From: Daldinia sp. FL1419
Lineage: Eukaryota > Ascomycota > Sordariomycetes > Xylariales > Hypoxylaceae
Direction: 5' to 3'
DNA: 64,000 nucleotides
Assembly (NCBI GenBank): GCA_025201765.1
Contig: MU623427.1
Location: forward strand, 1-64,000
In this document: positions 35,901 to 47,474 of the stretch, one piece after another
Position numbering within the stretch: the stretch's first letter is position 1
Layout of the letters: each line of letters starts with the position of its first letter
Position numbers and translations under genes: made by a program
Notes under the pieces: model-generated
Databases searched by the model: none
The model's input: the letters and a program-made list of their open reading frames with translations, nothing else
What the model was told of the DNA's origin: nothing

Positions 35901-38799
35901 GCTCAACCTGCCAGCGTTGCAGGGTCACGCATGTAGGATCCTAGACCGTCAGCCATTCTTTCATCGGAACCAGGAAACGCCGAGGTTTGAGGAGGCAAGC
36001 TATTCGCCGTCACTCGATAGACGACTATCGCATTGGTAGTACTGATTATTCTTCTCAGCAGGAGTTTGCGCGGATTAGGAGCAATAAGATGCCACCGCCG
36101 GACGCCGCCTCAAGTGCCACTCCACGCTGGTGAGCACCGAGTGGGACTTTGTGGGTTGCAACGAGCCCGGTTTTTGAACCGAGCGATCCTAGTGATTACA
36201 TGTTCGCCAATGACGCACAGAATCAACGGTTTCTCAACGGTTTCTAGAACTTGATACCTACCGGATAGATGGGGGCGGGCTTACGCCACCACTCCGTGAC
36301 TAAGAGCTGATGCGTGGAGAGTGGCTAGAAGTTTGGGATATAGTGCGCGTGGTAGGTAGATATGTATGGGTAGTATGCAGTATGCACGTGTGGCTGACGA
36401 ATACGTCTGTATTATTCTCTAGCCTGTCGTAATCATTGGTAATGCGGAGCTGGTGATATAGGAATCGGGTTATGAGTTCAGTTACAGGTCTAGGCTCATA
36501 AGGCCCTTACGACATACCTCATTCCAAAGAAAACTATCCAAGTTACAGGCTAGCTACTACGGTAACATGGGAGAAGGACACATGGAGACACATGGAGACC
36601 CTGAGGTTGAAACCCGCATATGCACGACGAAGGAATGGAAACGCCAAATCATATGATGCTTGTTCTTACGCCCTCGTACCCCATTGCCTCCATTGCCTCC
36701 AAAATAAGCAAAATTGTAAACGACTCATTACTACGACATCTAACACTATGTCAACGTCATCGTAGCATTACCAAGCGATATATACTGACCCCAATAACAC
36801 ATACTCTCATTCCCGTTCGTTCGGATTCCTATCTATAACTGGTGTTGGTGCGATCAGAGGTCCAATGGCATTTCTAGCTGTCGTCTCGGAGAAACCCAAG
36901 ACGAAAATCAAGACCCGAAGTTGGGACGCGATCCCTCCTTTACGATGTGAAGGTGGTTTCTACCTATGCTAGTCGAGTATTCCCGGACCTATGATAAGGT
37001 CAACCGTCTAGCTTACAGAACTGCCACCGTCGCCGGATAGACCTATATCCGAGTTAATGCACCCGGTAGTCATGCCAGACTTACATACACCTGTTAGCTT
37101 AGCTACTCGGTACTTGCCTGTAACCTAGGTCTTCTTGGTCTAATATTGGAGCGTTCGTTTTCGTAGGAATACTGCAATGGATCGGACAAGCCCTGGGATA
37201 ATGCTTGGAGATTGTCTGAAAATATGAGCTAACCATGCATAAGTACTATTATAAAGCACATTGCCTAGGCATGACAGATGTGCGTTTCCTAAATAGCTAG
37301 GTATACCATATACATAAACTAGCCATAAACAGGTAACTATGAATTCATATGATATGATTTAGAGTTGATGTTACAATAAACCCCCTTTTCAGCACGGTAC
37401 AAATACGTAACCACTCTCACCATATCCGTTAAGGCTTATGCAACTTTTAGATATAGATGATAAACTCTTCATTAACATTCTCCATAATCGACATCCTAAA
37501 ATGAATAAAACTAAGGAAATGATAACCGGAAGCCATAAGCACACAACCCATGGGTCCTAGATAAGGTAGGTTGATATATAATAGTTTGGGGCAAGATGGA
37601 AAGCCGCCTTTGTGATACGTAATGTGCAAAGACCGCCCACACAGCGTCCTTGGATCAAATCAGGTGGGAGAGCAGATGATATTTATCCCTTCCGCTGCCC
37701 AACTGCAGACTACCAGATCTGAAGTACGGCGGTGGACTTGTCAGGAATGTCCTAAATGGTTTAGGCAGTTGGTTTCCATGTAAATAGGTAGGTAGGTAAC
37801 AACGCGAAAACGCACTCGAGGTTCCTCGTATCATGTGTCCCTATGAAGCTCGCATAAAGGTGCAGTCTAAGGTGCTAGGTGTAGATCCGCGATGGACGTA
37901 TTCCGTAGAGTAAGTGTTAGAGGATCCGTATTGGACTATTAACTCCCAGCCTTGTATATGCTTCCTGAATATACAAGAACGAAGATGTCAATGTACTCTA
38001 CCGCGGATATGAGAATACTAGGCTTGCAATGGTTCACGTAAGGTAATTGTTTAGTATAAAGAAGACATGGTATTATACAGATAGTACCTAGAGTATGGTA
38101 AGAATAGGGGCAGCTCGAATGCTCTCGTATCTCACGGCGGAGTCCACATAACGTCGCCGCGGACGCAATCTAGCCTACGGGATCCTAACTTGAGTACTTA
38201 CTAGTGTGTATTTATTTCTCGCTATATACGCCTTGAAATTATATTTTCATAGTTTTTAGTTAATTGTATTCACACTACTGTTGATAGGACGGGGCGGGTT
38301 GGTAGTTACGTAGGTGTGGAAGACGGGATAGACAAATTCCAGCTCGACGAGCGAAGCAAGATCTGGGCTGGCTAGTTCATACGGCCTTTAATGACCCAGA
38401 AGTCCACCTCACTTTAATTAAAGTAGTTACAATAAATAGATGGTATGTACGTAGGAAGTAGAGATAGATGTATCGTTCTGTGCATCCGCCTGGGATAGGG
38501 GCGCCACGTCTAGGTACGCATGAAGCCATCTATAAACCCTCCCGCATGCAACCAAAACCAAGTGAGTCAGATATATATTCGTCTTATCCGTACCTATCAG
38601 CAAATACTCTCATGAACACCGCCTCCCAGTGCAAACATCGCAGGTAAGTCCCACAACCCGCCCAAGTGTGCACCGTGACTCGGGCAACTAAGTGACAACC
38701 TACCAAACAAACAGCGACCAGCCGCCGTACCAACAGGCACCCGTCCGTCTGCCTCACTACCGCAAACATATAATTCCCCGTAACGTACCGGATTTCCAA

Positions 38800-38913
38800 G
38801 GGCCGGTGGTGTAACGGCGCACACTCCATTCCTGATTCCTCGCCCTAGGACGGCCCCGGTAGTCCAAGACAAGCCTCAATGGAGAGGGATGGGTTCGACT
38901 CCTATCCGGTCCA
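38800..38913 (+). tRNA. Intron-containing tRNA-like gene, possibly degenerate
   Basis: A cloverleaf can be folded. The acceptor stem GGGCCGG (38800-38806) pairs with CCGGTCC (38906-38912) with one G-U. The D-stem GTGT/GCAC (38809-38812 / 38819-38822) closes a 6-nt loop AACGGC. The anticodon stem CTCCA/TGGAG is at 38824-38828 / 38880-38884. The variable loop is AGGG. The T-arm ATGGG-TTCGACT-CCTAT (38889-38905) holds a good B box. The 51 nt between the anticodon-stem halves would be the 7-nt loop plus a 44-nt intron. With U at position 33 the anticodon reads CCT (Arg). However, the D-arm (GGTGTAACGG) resembles fungal tRNA-Gln and its loop is two bases short, so identity is unsure and it may be a pseudogene. 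A 22-T run follows as a Pol III terminator. Confidence 0.5.
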
Positions 38914-38917
38914 AAAC

Positions 38918-38939
38918 TTTTTTTTTTTTTTTTTTTTTT
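38918..38939 (+). terminator. Poly(T) tract, likely Pol III terminator
   Basis: Twenty-two T begin five bases after the end of the tRNA-like fold. Four to six T suffice for Pol III termination, so the length is unusual. Confidence 0.55.
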
Positions 38940-39961
38940 GAGATCTATATTTTTCCCTTAATTCATTCAATTCTACTATCACACGTCCCGTACCTAGGTA
39001 GGTAGGTAGTCACTTATATTCCTTCCTCTACGCCTCTTTCTAATTCTACAATTTTGTTAATTCATACCATGCACCCAAGCATACACACCCCCCTTTAAAA
39101 GGCCGGGATTCAAAATCATTATAAAATACCCAATAAATCAACTCGATTCAAAAAAAAGAAAAAAAGAAGAAAAGAAGAAGACAAACCCAATGATCGCTGA
39201 GTAGAAAAGGTATGAGCCGCCACCCAAAGCACCAGGCGCATAAAGGAGTGAGCGCGTGGCTATCTCAACCAGGTATTCTACAACAGGATGAAGTTCGTCA
39301 AGTACCTACCTACCTATCCAAGTACATCAGCGGAACTACCAGCACTACCAGCATCTATAATCGAAATTCGCCAGAGAAGTATCTAACGAGATCACGTTCC
39401 GTGTTCTATAGCCACCTTTCGGGCATCTAAAGCATACATTAAATCACGGATATGCAATACACAGCGTGGTGCTTCAGGGGTAAATGCTCAACACGATATA
39501 ATATATTAGCGGATATACGCTACTAATACCCATCCATCCATCACCCTATCCAAGCAACCATCTCGGCCATCTTCTAACCTTTAGATAAGCGCTATTATAA
39601 AAGCAACGCGCCGATACACCATGAGCACCGCAAGGTTGAAAAAGTCTCGAAACTGAATATCCCACCCTCGTCTAAAAGACAGAGCCGCCATAAGCCCTTC
39701 CGACAATGAATATAAGATGCATATCCACCTAAAAATCATTCCCAGCGATGCACCACTCGCAACTCGCTTCCCTCGCTCCTTAACCCCATTTATTTCCCCT
39801 TGCCCACCCGCTCAGTAAATCACAACGATTATCTCGTCAACCCGTATCGTGCTATTCCCATCCATATTCGTCCTTGGTATATCCATAATAACAAATTCCA
39901 TAAATATATGAGTGCGCCCTTATCCAAATAGAAGAATACAGCGACAATCGTAGCTGCATGA
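38940..39961. other. Intergenic, tRNA-like locus to caspase-like gene
   Basis: Contains a TAGGTAGG island near 38995 and A/G-rich sequence at 39150-39185. It otherwise looks like the 3' flank of the minus-strand gene ending at 39962. Confidence 0.55.
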
Positions 39962-42900
39962 TCATGGGGTATCCGGCCGAGCGCTTCTCATTATCTTATT
40001 CAGAAAACTACGCCCGCCAGCTAGTCCAGATCGTCCTTTACCACCGGGGGGTGGCGCATCGGATGCAGGTTTAGGAGCAGGAGCCGATGTAGAGCTCTTT
40101 TTCGGTGGCATTGCCTCGTGACTTGGGTGACTTGGATGCTCGTCTTCGGACTCAAGCAAGTCGTATTCCGACATCGAGAGCTTGTCTGCGGCTCTTTTAT
40201 AATCGGCGGAGTCTGGGCCGGACCTACTCATACTCCCACCCTTTCCGGCTTCTTGCATTTTGGCGATCCCACGCTCCAAATGAGCTACCATAGGACCTTT
40301 AATAGCCCAATTTTCGTCCGGTTCGCGCTCCGCAGCTTCTCTGTATAGCTCCGGTTCCCTTTTTTCAAATTCTTCCTCAATCTCCTTCTGGTGCTTCGTC
40401 GTAGCCTCGATACGCTCACTCTTGACCGCAGGCACGAGGTCGGTTGTTTGGACTCTATCTTCATCTTCGAGTACTTTGAGCCATTCATCGTATCGTTGAT
40501 GACTATCCTTCTATAATAATATCGTAAGCATGATGCTTTAACATGATCTTCGCTTTAACTTACCTTCTTCTCGCACGACGATTCCTTCAGGGTAGCAAGA
40601 TATTCGTTGGCGTTTGCTGTCAGTTTCCTCCCCACAATATACTTGTCGAATGATTGTGAAAATTCCCGGAAGTGACCCTTAAGCACGAAACATTGTCCAG
40701 TCCAACCCTTGCTCTTAAGCTTCTGGAGAAGAGCGTCTGCTACGGGCGTCTCCCAAGGATATTCGACCACTTTATCGTAAAATACAATACATTTGCTTGC
40801 GCACCAATTATTAAATGAATTCCGGCTCGTCTCGTCCGGAAGCGCCTTTTCGATCATTTCCATAGTTGCTCGTGTCACGAAGGAAGCAGGTGCCCTGAAG
40901 TTTATCGCACCATGTATATGCGACTGGGCGTACTCGAACGGTGAACGGAGATCAATTACCACAATCTGGCCTTCTGGAAATATTTCCAGTAATGTGTTTA
41001 AATGCCCAGGAAGAATCATCTGTGCCCCGTGGTTGGGTGCGTCCCGGCTTTGGTCATCTATCTTTAGGCTCTGTAATCGATTCTCGACTTCCTGTTGCTC
41101 TCGTCGGTTTTCGAACCAAGCCTAAATCGTGTAAGCCCAACTCTGTCCAGTGCTCATCAAGTATTACTTACGTCAATATCTGCAGTTTCTACCCCGAGGG
41201 TCGATGCGAGGAATTCCCGGACGGCGATGGTTGGTAACGGGTTACCTTGGAAATATTCTTCTAGCCGTGTCTGGGCATGTTGTGGAAGTTCAGGTTGACT
41301 GGCTACAGATGCTAGGGATGGTCTCCGAATGTTCCGGGGTCTGTTTATGATCAGGTGCTGTGCTATATTATTATAAGACATGGCCTTATGTAGTGAACCA
41401 CCAGGTACGGTGCGTTGCCTTGGGTGCCATCCTGCACTTTTTTTAGCATTAGATGCGGGACGGTAGCGGGAAGTAGCATCGGCCATCGGGGCTCTATACA
41501 TTGGATCCATTGAGGTTCTATCGCTTGAAAGGGCAGACATTATCGATAGCCTACCAGACTCTAACGGCCTCGATGTGTATGCCGTGGTTCCCGAATAAAT
41601 CGATCTTAGATCCGCGTCATTATCGGCACCTGTTGGAACTTCTTCTTCCGTCGGTCTCAGCTCACTATGGGTACGAGCCACCAGATTGTTGGATCGAATG
41701 AAGGCCACAAAGCTGCAGGCATGGTTATCCGGAAGCAGATCCCAAATCATCACCGGCATTGATAACAGCAACAACGTCGAATGGCTCTTGAATACCCCTT
41801 GGACCTTGACGTATTTGGCTAGCGCTGGTATATTCGAAAGCCACTGCTCCCAATCGTTGATGTTGAGGCGTTGATCCTCCTCGAGCGCGAGGCTGATCAT
41901 TACATGAGGTACATCTTCGTTTGGCTCCGATCCAATGATATCCTGTGGACCAGCCGATCTACCATTAGGGGACGTTGATTCGAAACCCGAGTCTTGAGGA
42001 GGTGAAGGTGGCCTTGCATCTGGCGACAGGATCCGAGCTATCTCAATACTCGGTGCTTTATGGTTGGCGGTCATCATAAAATGCACTGGCGTAGCACGTG
42101 CCTCAAAATGCTTGCCATTTAACATCTCGGGTCTCGGATGCTTCAGGCGCGCGAGGACCTCGGCGTGGAGCATTGCAGCGGAAAACGTCCTTCGTTTCCA
42201 GTCTTGAAGCACTTCAATCAAGGTATTAGTGAATGAATACCTTCCAGGATCAGGAGCAATGGCGTCCCAGCTAGACGCTGATATCGTTTCCGTAATGCTG
42301 TTGCCATTGGGAAAAGTAGCACTTGCGGCCCCTGCACAGCAATCTAACAAGATGAGAACATCGGATAGAGATCGTTCTAATAAGGTCTGGATCGCGGACC
42401 ATCTATACGTAAGTTAGAGCTGCTACGCGCACATGCGATCCATATAGGGGTTAGCATGATATAGGCTTACTGTAGCCATGGAGAGTCTGAGCTTCGAGTT
42501 CTGTTTGATAATTAGTATATCAAGTAGCTTTATATCCCGACTAAAGATCATTAATTTGGAAACTCACCCGCACCAAGTACTTTGTCTCGACTCGTCTATC
42601 CTCGCGTGACCACCATAATAGACAACGAACAGCGTGTCGCTTGACTCGTGCTCTTTTATCATAGCACCAACTTTCAACATCAGCTCGAGATGAGCATTAT
42701 CGGACGGTATCGGAAAAGTTTCGGTTTGGAAATTGTACTCCTCCCGAAGACAAGCCTCCAGATCATCGAGCTCTTTCAAGACGAACAAGTCGTCGCAAGT
42801 CCAGTGAAGAAGTAACACATGCACCTTTTTGTATCTTTGCGAGCTTCCCCGGTTCGGGAAGGCTCGCGTAGCCGACTATCGAAGTAAGGTTGTTAGCACT

Positions 42901-43242
42901 ACAAGAGTCAAAATAGTAAAAATAAAACCCAGATAAAGAGGAGGGAGATATCAGGGGGGAGGAAGGTAAAATAAAACGCACATCTTCGAGAGTCTTTGCG
43001 AATTCGGGTAGATGTTTGACGTGGTAGCTCACCCGACTTACGTCGTGCGTGGCTGCGGGAGTCTTTTCATCTTCAATGCTAGAACCATACTGAGAAGACG
43101 TAATTAGACGAGATCGAGCTTGAGGCCTGGCTGTCTTTCTATCTCGACGTACGGCAGAATCACCACTGCTGAAACTATGCCCATCCCCCGTAGCCGTAGG
43201 CTGCCATTCACTTATCGTAACGAACGGCCGACTATCACCCAT
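39962..43242 (-). CDS. Caspase-like (C14) protein with C-terminal rhodanese-like domain
   Basis: Six exons (43242-42982, 42875-42568, 42500-42471, 42402-41172, 41121-40564, 40510-39962) encode about 978 aa, all phases consistent. Residues about 65-290 form a caspase-like hemoglobinase fold. LFVVYYGGHA puts the catalytic-type His near residue 177, and LLDCCAGA puts the Cys near 222. Residues 300-605 are a long variable region. The rhodanese-like domain is at about 640-765 (VVIDLRSPFEYAQSHIHGAINF, then a GHFREF end). The usual rhodanese catalytic loop is replaced by VFYDKVVEYPW, as in the inactive Cdc25/MKP type. The tail has a charged coiled coil and a basic Pro/Ala/Ser-rich end. It differs from fungal metacaspases, which have an N-terminal prodomain and no rhodanese domain. 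The function is unknown; a regulatory protease or scaffold is possible. Confidence 0.85.
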
Positions 43243-45638
43243 GATCGCATACGCTTGTGCTGATCAACCTTGATAAGAACCGCGACGGGACGGGACGGGA
43301 TGGAAAGGATATAGAGGAAGGACGGGACGAGGTAGTAAACGCTAAAGAATGAACGGAATATATCGTAGTAAAGGGTTATTCTTTACATGGCTCTACCGCA
43401 CCGCATAGTAGGTGAGAAGATTGGATAGCTGGCTTTTGAGTTGATCTGGTTATAATTGTTGTTGTTGTTGTTATTGTTGTAATAATAAGTCGGACGGAAA
43501 CTTGAAGAAACCCGGGATGGCTTGAATAACAACGAAACGATACAAGATAGGATGGGTATTCAAATCAAATTAATCACAGGCCCCCCCAACTTAAGCTAGA
43601 ACAGAAAAGAAAAGAAAAAGCAACAGTAACACATAAGAAGGGAATATTCCGGGCTTGCTCGGGCTCACTCGAGCTATCAGGGAAACCCAAGAACTGTAAA
43701 GAGAAACTCGTCTCTACCGATAGTTGATTGAACTGGGGTAGAGAGAATGGTGTGAAAAGGGGACGCCTTGCGACGGGAGACGGGCAACGAAACGACGAAA
43801 CAACGGGGCAGCGGGATAGCGGACAACGGGCTGAAGATGACCTGAAGGATGAAGGTTGTCCCAAATTGTTAAGATGAGCGCCCCTCGGTAGCGGAATGCG
43901 GTTTAGCGGCACCGCCCGCGGTGAACCAATTCGGTGCGAAACGCCTCGTTCAAATTTCCCTCTCTTCTTTTGTTATCATTGGTTGAAAAGGTGATACTCG
44001 AGAATGCTTGGTACCAGGTAGTACTATAGTACTGACAGTGGTCTTACCTTTGCTAAAGTGGTACTTGGTAGGTACATGTAGTTAGGTTGTTTCCCTCTGC
44101 TTGTGCCGGGCCTGCCCATGTTAGATAAGTGAGGTACCGAACGTACCCAAGTAAGTCATGGAAGTGGTAAAGCTACGTGCAATACCAGGTACAATACAAT
44201 ACCTTGGTAGGTAGGCAGGCTAGGCAGGCTATAAATGTGACACGATATCTGATTGCTTCTGGAAACATAAATCAACGTATCGAGCGGCTATATTAAGGAC
44301 GTGCGGGCTATCTAAAGATCGCCCTACTGTTTTAGCTTTTCAAATCGAATCTAAAATCGATAGCTACGATAGGTACAAAGCCTTATATATATATACCTAT
44401 ATATATTAGTAGGTATCTAGGTAGTAGTACATATTTCAGGTACAATACCATAATCTACTACTACTAAAATGTCTCTGGGTTCGGTGGGGAAATCAGGTAC
44501 AGCGCCAAGACTCGGGGCAAACTGACATGATCTCAGGTACCGGATGTATTGTACCTCAGGTCTGGTTATATCTATATTCAATAACTATACCTACCTAAAG
44601 TACCATGTCAACTTACAAACGCTTACAATTCTATTTCGCATTGATATTGGTAAAAGTACTTCTACTATTAGACGTCGATTATTCATTTGGGGTGTGCTCC
44701 GCGTTTGACATTGCAGAAATACCTCATAATCCTTATACTACTTACCGAAATTCATCTACACTTCTTCGATGCATGCTGCCTACCTACATATTGCCTACCT
44801 TTTCTTACTACATCCAAAGGAAGATGGAACAACCTCTTGTTTCTAGAAATGGCTCAGCCTCACTACCTAGGTAAGTAGGTGCTCATTATACCACCGACTT
44901 TGCTTACGAGCAAGCAAATCATCAATAACCAACTATAATATCATCATTATTTTAGTTAGCTACCTAAGGACCTACTTATACTTCCAAGAGTATAACCTCT
45001 CGTCCGTAAGGGGTGCCAAACGCAAAATAGGTGCTCGTAGCCCTGCGGCCAAAGTATCCCAGCATGTCCACGCCTAGTACGGATTTTATAGCAAGGCTTT
45101 CCAGTCTCGAGCTTATAAATATGGGCGGTTATAACCGGTCATCGTCACGCCTATCAACCCCCCTGGAGCAAAATTGCAAGAAAGCTTCTCAAAAACCAAC
45201 AACTTCTGTAGCCTAACCTGTCCAGATTTTCGGATGCAGAGCGAGAATCAGAACCTTGCTATATGCCCGCCCCAAATGCAACCCGACCTCGCAGCTAACT
45301 CGTCTCCCACACCCCACACCCCCCTATATAATGGAAGAAGACAAGTCGCCAACAACCCTGGTATTTGTGTACTGGAATATTCCGTAATTGTTTCTGTCAT
45401 GTCGTGAATGAGATCGAAGTGGAATAAAGCCACCCCCAAAACGCCAATATGCATGCAGAGTCGCCCCATGTAAACCCGAATACCAAACAGGTGGGCATAT
45501 AGAATAATGATGCACCTAGAAATAATAACAACAAGTGCGGATATAATACTGACATGGTGACTGCCCTAATTTCGTTTGCAGATTCCTTCGTATATATTTG
45601 ACATGATACTGCGTTTCAAGGTGGATCTAAGCGTAAGC
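43243..45638. other. Intergenic, upstream of caspase-like gene
   Basis: No gene is seen over 2.4 kb. There is a GTT/TTG repeat at about 43457-43475 and TAGGTAGG-type islands at 44200-44230 and 44380-44425. Confidence 0.55.
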
Positions 45639-47474
45639 TTATTTGGTATTATTTGGATGTGTGTTTCGGCGCTCTTCGTCCAAGTCCTCTTTCATCAAGC
45701 GCTCGCTAAGACTTCTCGGCGTACCATTAAAGTAGGTCAATTCAGGCCTATAACTGCTCGTTTCGTCAACCCCGCTTCGTCCGTCGACACTACCAACAAA
45801 AGTATAGAAATCACCCATCTCGGCGGCCTTCTTGTAGAGTTCCGGATCACGAACGACGCCGATGGAAAACGGTTTCCCACGATATGATCCCGCCGATGCG
45901 GCCACGTGCCGCGGGGAAGGAGGGGCAGCCGCTGCCGTAGCAGGTTTTGCGATAGGAACCGCAGGTGATGTAGAATATAAAACAGGGTTTTCAGCTATAG
46001 GGGTTACGTCGGTATCCTCGTCCTCATCCTCGTCTTCTTCCTCTTCCTCTTCCTCTTCCTCTTCATCGTCAATATATTTGCCAACTGGCTTTCCTTCGTG
46101 ACTATTCTCGAATTCAAACATATCTTCTTCTTCAAGCACCGGCTCTTCGACTGGGCTAGATGGTTCCGGCGGTTTGCTGCCACGTTGTTTATTCGACGGT
46201 CGCGAGTCGGTAAAGCTCGGCTCCGGTTCGGGGATTGTTTCAAGAGGCGGCGAAAAGTGTTTCTTGTTTTTAAAGGAACTTAATGGTGGCATCATGAGAA
46301 CATCATCCATATCGTCGGTTTCGTCAGTAACTTCGTCCTCACCAATCTCTTCCACCACTGGCAGAGGCGCGCCAAGTTGAGTCGGAAGGCGCGCATCATT
46401 TATACGGTGTGCTGTGATAGCGGAGCCAAGATGATTGGCTGCATTTTGATGAGCGCCATTCGCTTTCCGCCCATTTAGACCAGCCATGACTAATTCGTCT
46501 TCCTCGTCGTCATCAATAGCTTCTAGGCTACCAACAACTTCCCATTTCGAAGTATCCTCTGTGGAGCTCCTCGCCAGGGCTTTGAGGCGCTCAGTCGAAG
46601 TGATCTTCTTTGGCATTGGTGGAGAGCTACCGAGTAGATCGGTGTCGTCGTTAATATCAATGGCGTTGTATGAGTCATCTAGTGAGCTTGTGGGGTTGCC
46701 GAACGGGGATGACGTGAAATCCGTTGTTCGGGGTGAGATCGGAGGTGACGAAGTAGGAAGAACCTCTTCACCTTCTACGTCGAATCGTACTCGTCTAGGA
46801 CTCTGCGTCTTAGTAGAAGAACTGGACGAGCGGCGAAGGGCACTTCTTCGTTGAGTCGCACTATCGTCGGAAGCGGCTGAAGAGACCGTATCCGAGGTGT
46901 GGCGTCGAACAGGATCTGGACGTAACGAGATGTCATTACTTAGTGGTGTCAGAAGGGATTTTCGGTTATCGTTAGATTCTTTAATCTCAGGTGCCTGGGG
47001 CGATGATGTAGGCGGTATCGGGGTATGTTGCTGTACAGCATCAAGCAAGGGAAGATAGCTCGGTGTAAACAGACCGTGGAACTCGCGCTCCCGCTCATGC
47101 GGACTTCTGGCACCATCTTCTACGGGAGTAGCTGGGGTCTGAGGGGAAGGCGGCGGTGGTGATAATAGCCCAACGGACCATGGATTTTCATCCCGACTAG
47201 TTGCAGTGGTAAATGACGATTGTACACTAACATCTTGATCAAGAGCAGGTTTCAACGCCGGATAGTTGTGGAATTGCTCAGCAATCAACTTTTCGACCTT
47301 AGCAGACACATGCCCTGGCAAGTTCTGTAGTCGCTGATGCGAATACCGACGGAATTCCTGTGCCATATCTTGGCGATATTCATTGACCTTGTTATCTAGC
47401 TCGGCGAGCTTTTGGAGAAGATCCGATACGAGACTCGTGGTGTCATCCATTATGCCGACTGCGCCGCACACCAT
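45639..47474 (-). CDS. Acidic, Ser-rich disordered protein of unknown function
   Basis: A single exon of 611 aa if it starts at 47474, or 603 aa from the second in-frame ATG at 47450 (MDDTTSLVSDLLQKL), which is my preferred start because a regular heptad region begins there. The first ~60 residues form an amphipathic coiled coil (LLQKLAELDNKVNEYRQDM). The rest is mostly disordered, with many Ser-Pro sites. An SPRRVRFDV motif near residue 220 fits the RVxF docking rule for protein phosphatase 1. A Glu/Asp run is near 460-485. The C-terminal block KPFSIGVVRDPELYKKAAEM followed by GDFYTFVGSVDGRSGVDE is ordered and probably the conserved core. I do not recognise a named family. Confidence 0.8.
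   Translation of the reverse strand: MVCGAVGIMDDTTSLVSDLLQKLAELDNKVNEYRQDMAQEFRRYSHQRLQNLPGHVSAKVEKLIAEQFHNYPALKPALDQDVSVQSSFTTATSRDENPWSVGLLSPPPPSPQTPATPVEDGARSPHEREREFHGLFTPSYLPLLDAVQQHTPIPPTSSPQAPEIKESNDNRKSLLTPLSNDISLRPDPVRRHTSDTVSSAASDDSATQRRSALRRSSSSSTKTQSPRRVRFDVEGEEVLPTSSPPISPRTTDFTSSPFGNPTSSLDDSYNAIDINDDTDLLGSSPPMPKKITSTERLKALARSSTEDTSKWEVVGSLEAIDDDEEDELVMAGLNGRKANGAHQNAANHLGSAITAHRINDARLPTQLGAPLPVVEEIGEDEVTDETDDMDDVLMMPPLSSFKNKKHFSPPLETIPEPEPSFTDSRPSNKQRGSKPPEPSSPVEEPVLEEEDMFEFENSHEGKPVGKYIDDEEEEEEEEEEDEDEDEDTDVTPIAENPVLYSTSPAVPIAKPATAAAAPPSPRHVAASAGSYRGKPFSIGVVRDPELYKKAAEMGDFYTFVGSVDGRSGVDETSSYRPELTYFNGTPRSLSERLMKEDLDEERRNTHPNNTK

Larger units (their letters stand above)
24741..38799. 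other. Gene-free stretch of 14 kb
   Basis: The left 1-2 kb is the upstream region of the homeobox gene. I checked both strands for exon-like sequence and found no recognisable protein, transposase, reverse transcriptase or stable RNA. Open frames present (for example 31518-31982, 33675-34073 and 35584-36039) have no family features. Composition is near-balanced, not RIP-like. Landmarks are simple repeats at 25911-25940, 29442-29474, 30094-30145 and 31077-31108, a run of 15 C at 32956-32970, and several TAGGTACCTA islands. Intron-rich or novel genes could be missed. Confidence 0.55.

Noticed and set aside
35584..36039. Plus-strand open frame of 151 codons
   Set aside because: It contains a short GCAGTCGCC repeat that keeps the frame open; the rest shows no domain. 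A novel gene is not excluded but is unsupported.
43574..43912. Minus-strand open frame upstream of the caspase-like gene
   Set aside because: Low-complexity Ser/Arg/Pro product with no conserved motif; most likely leader or promoter DNA.
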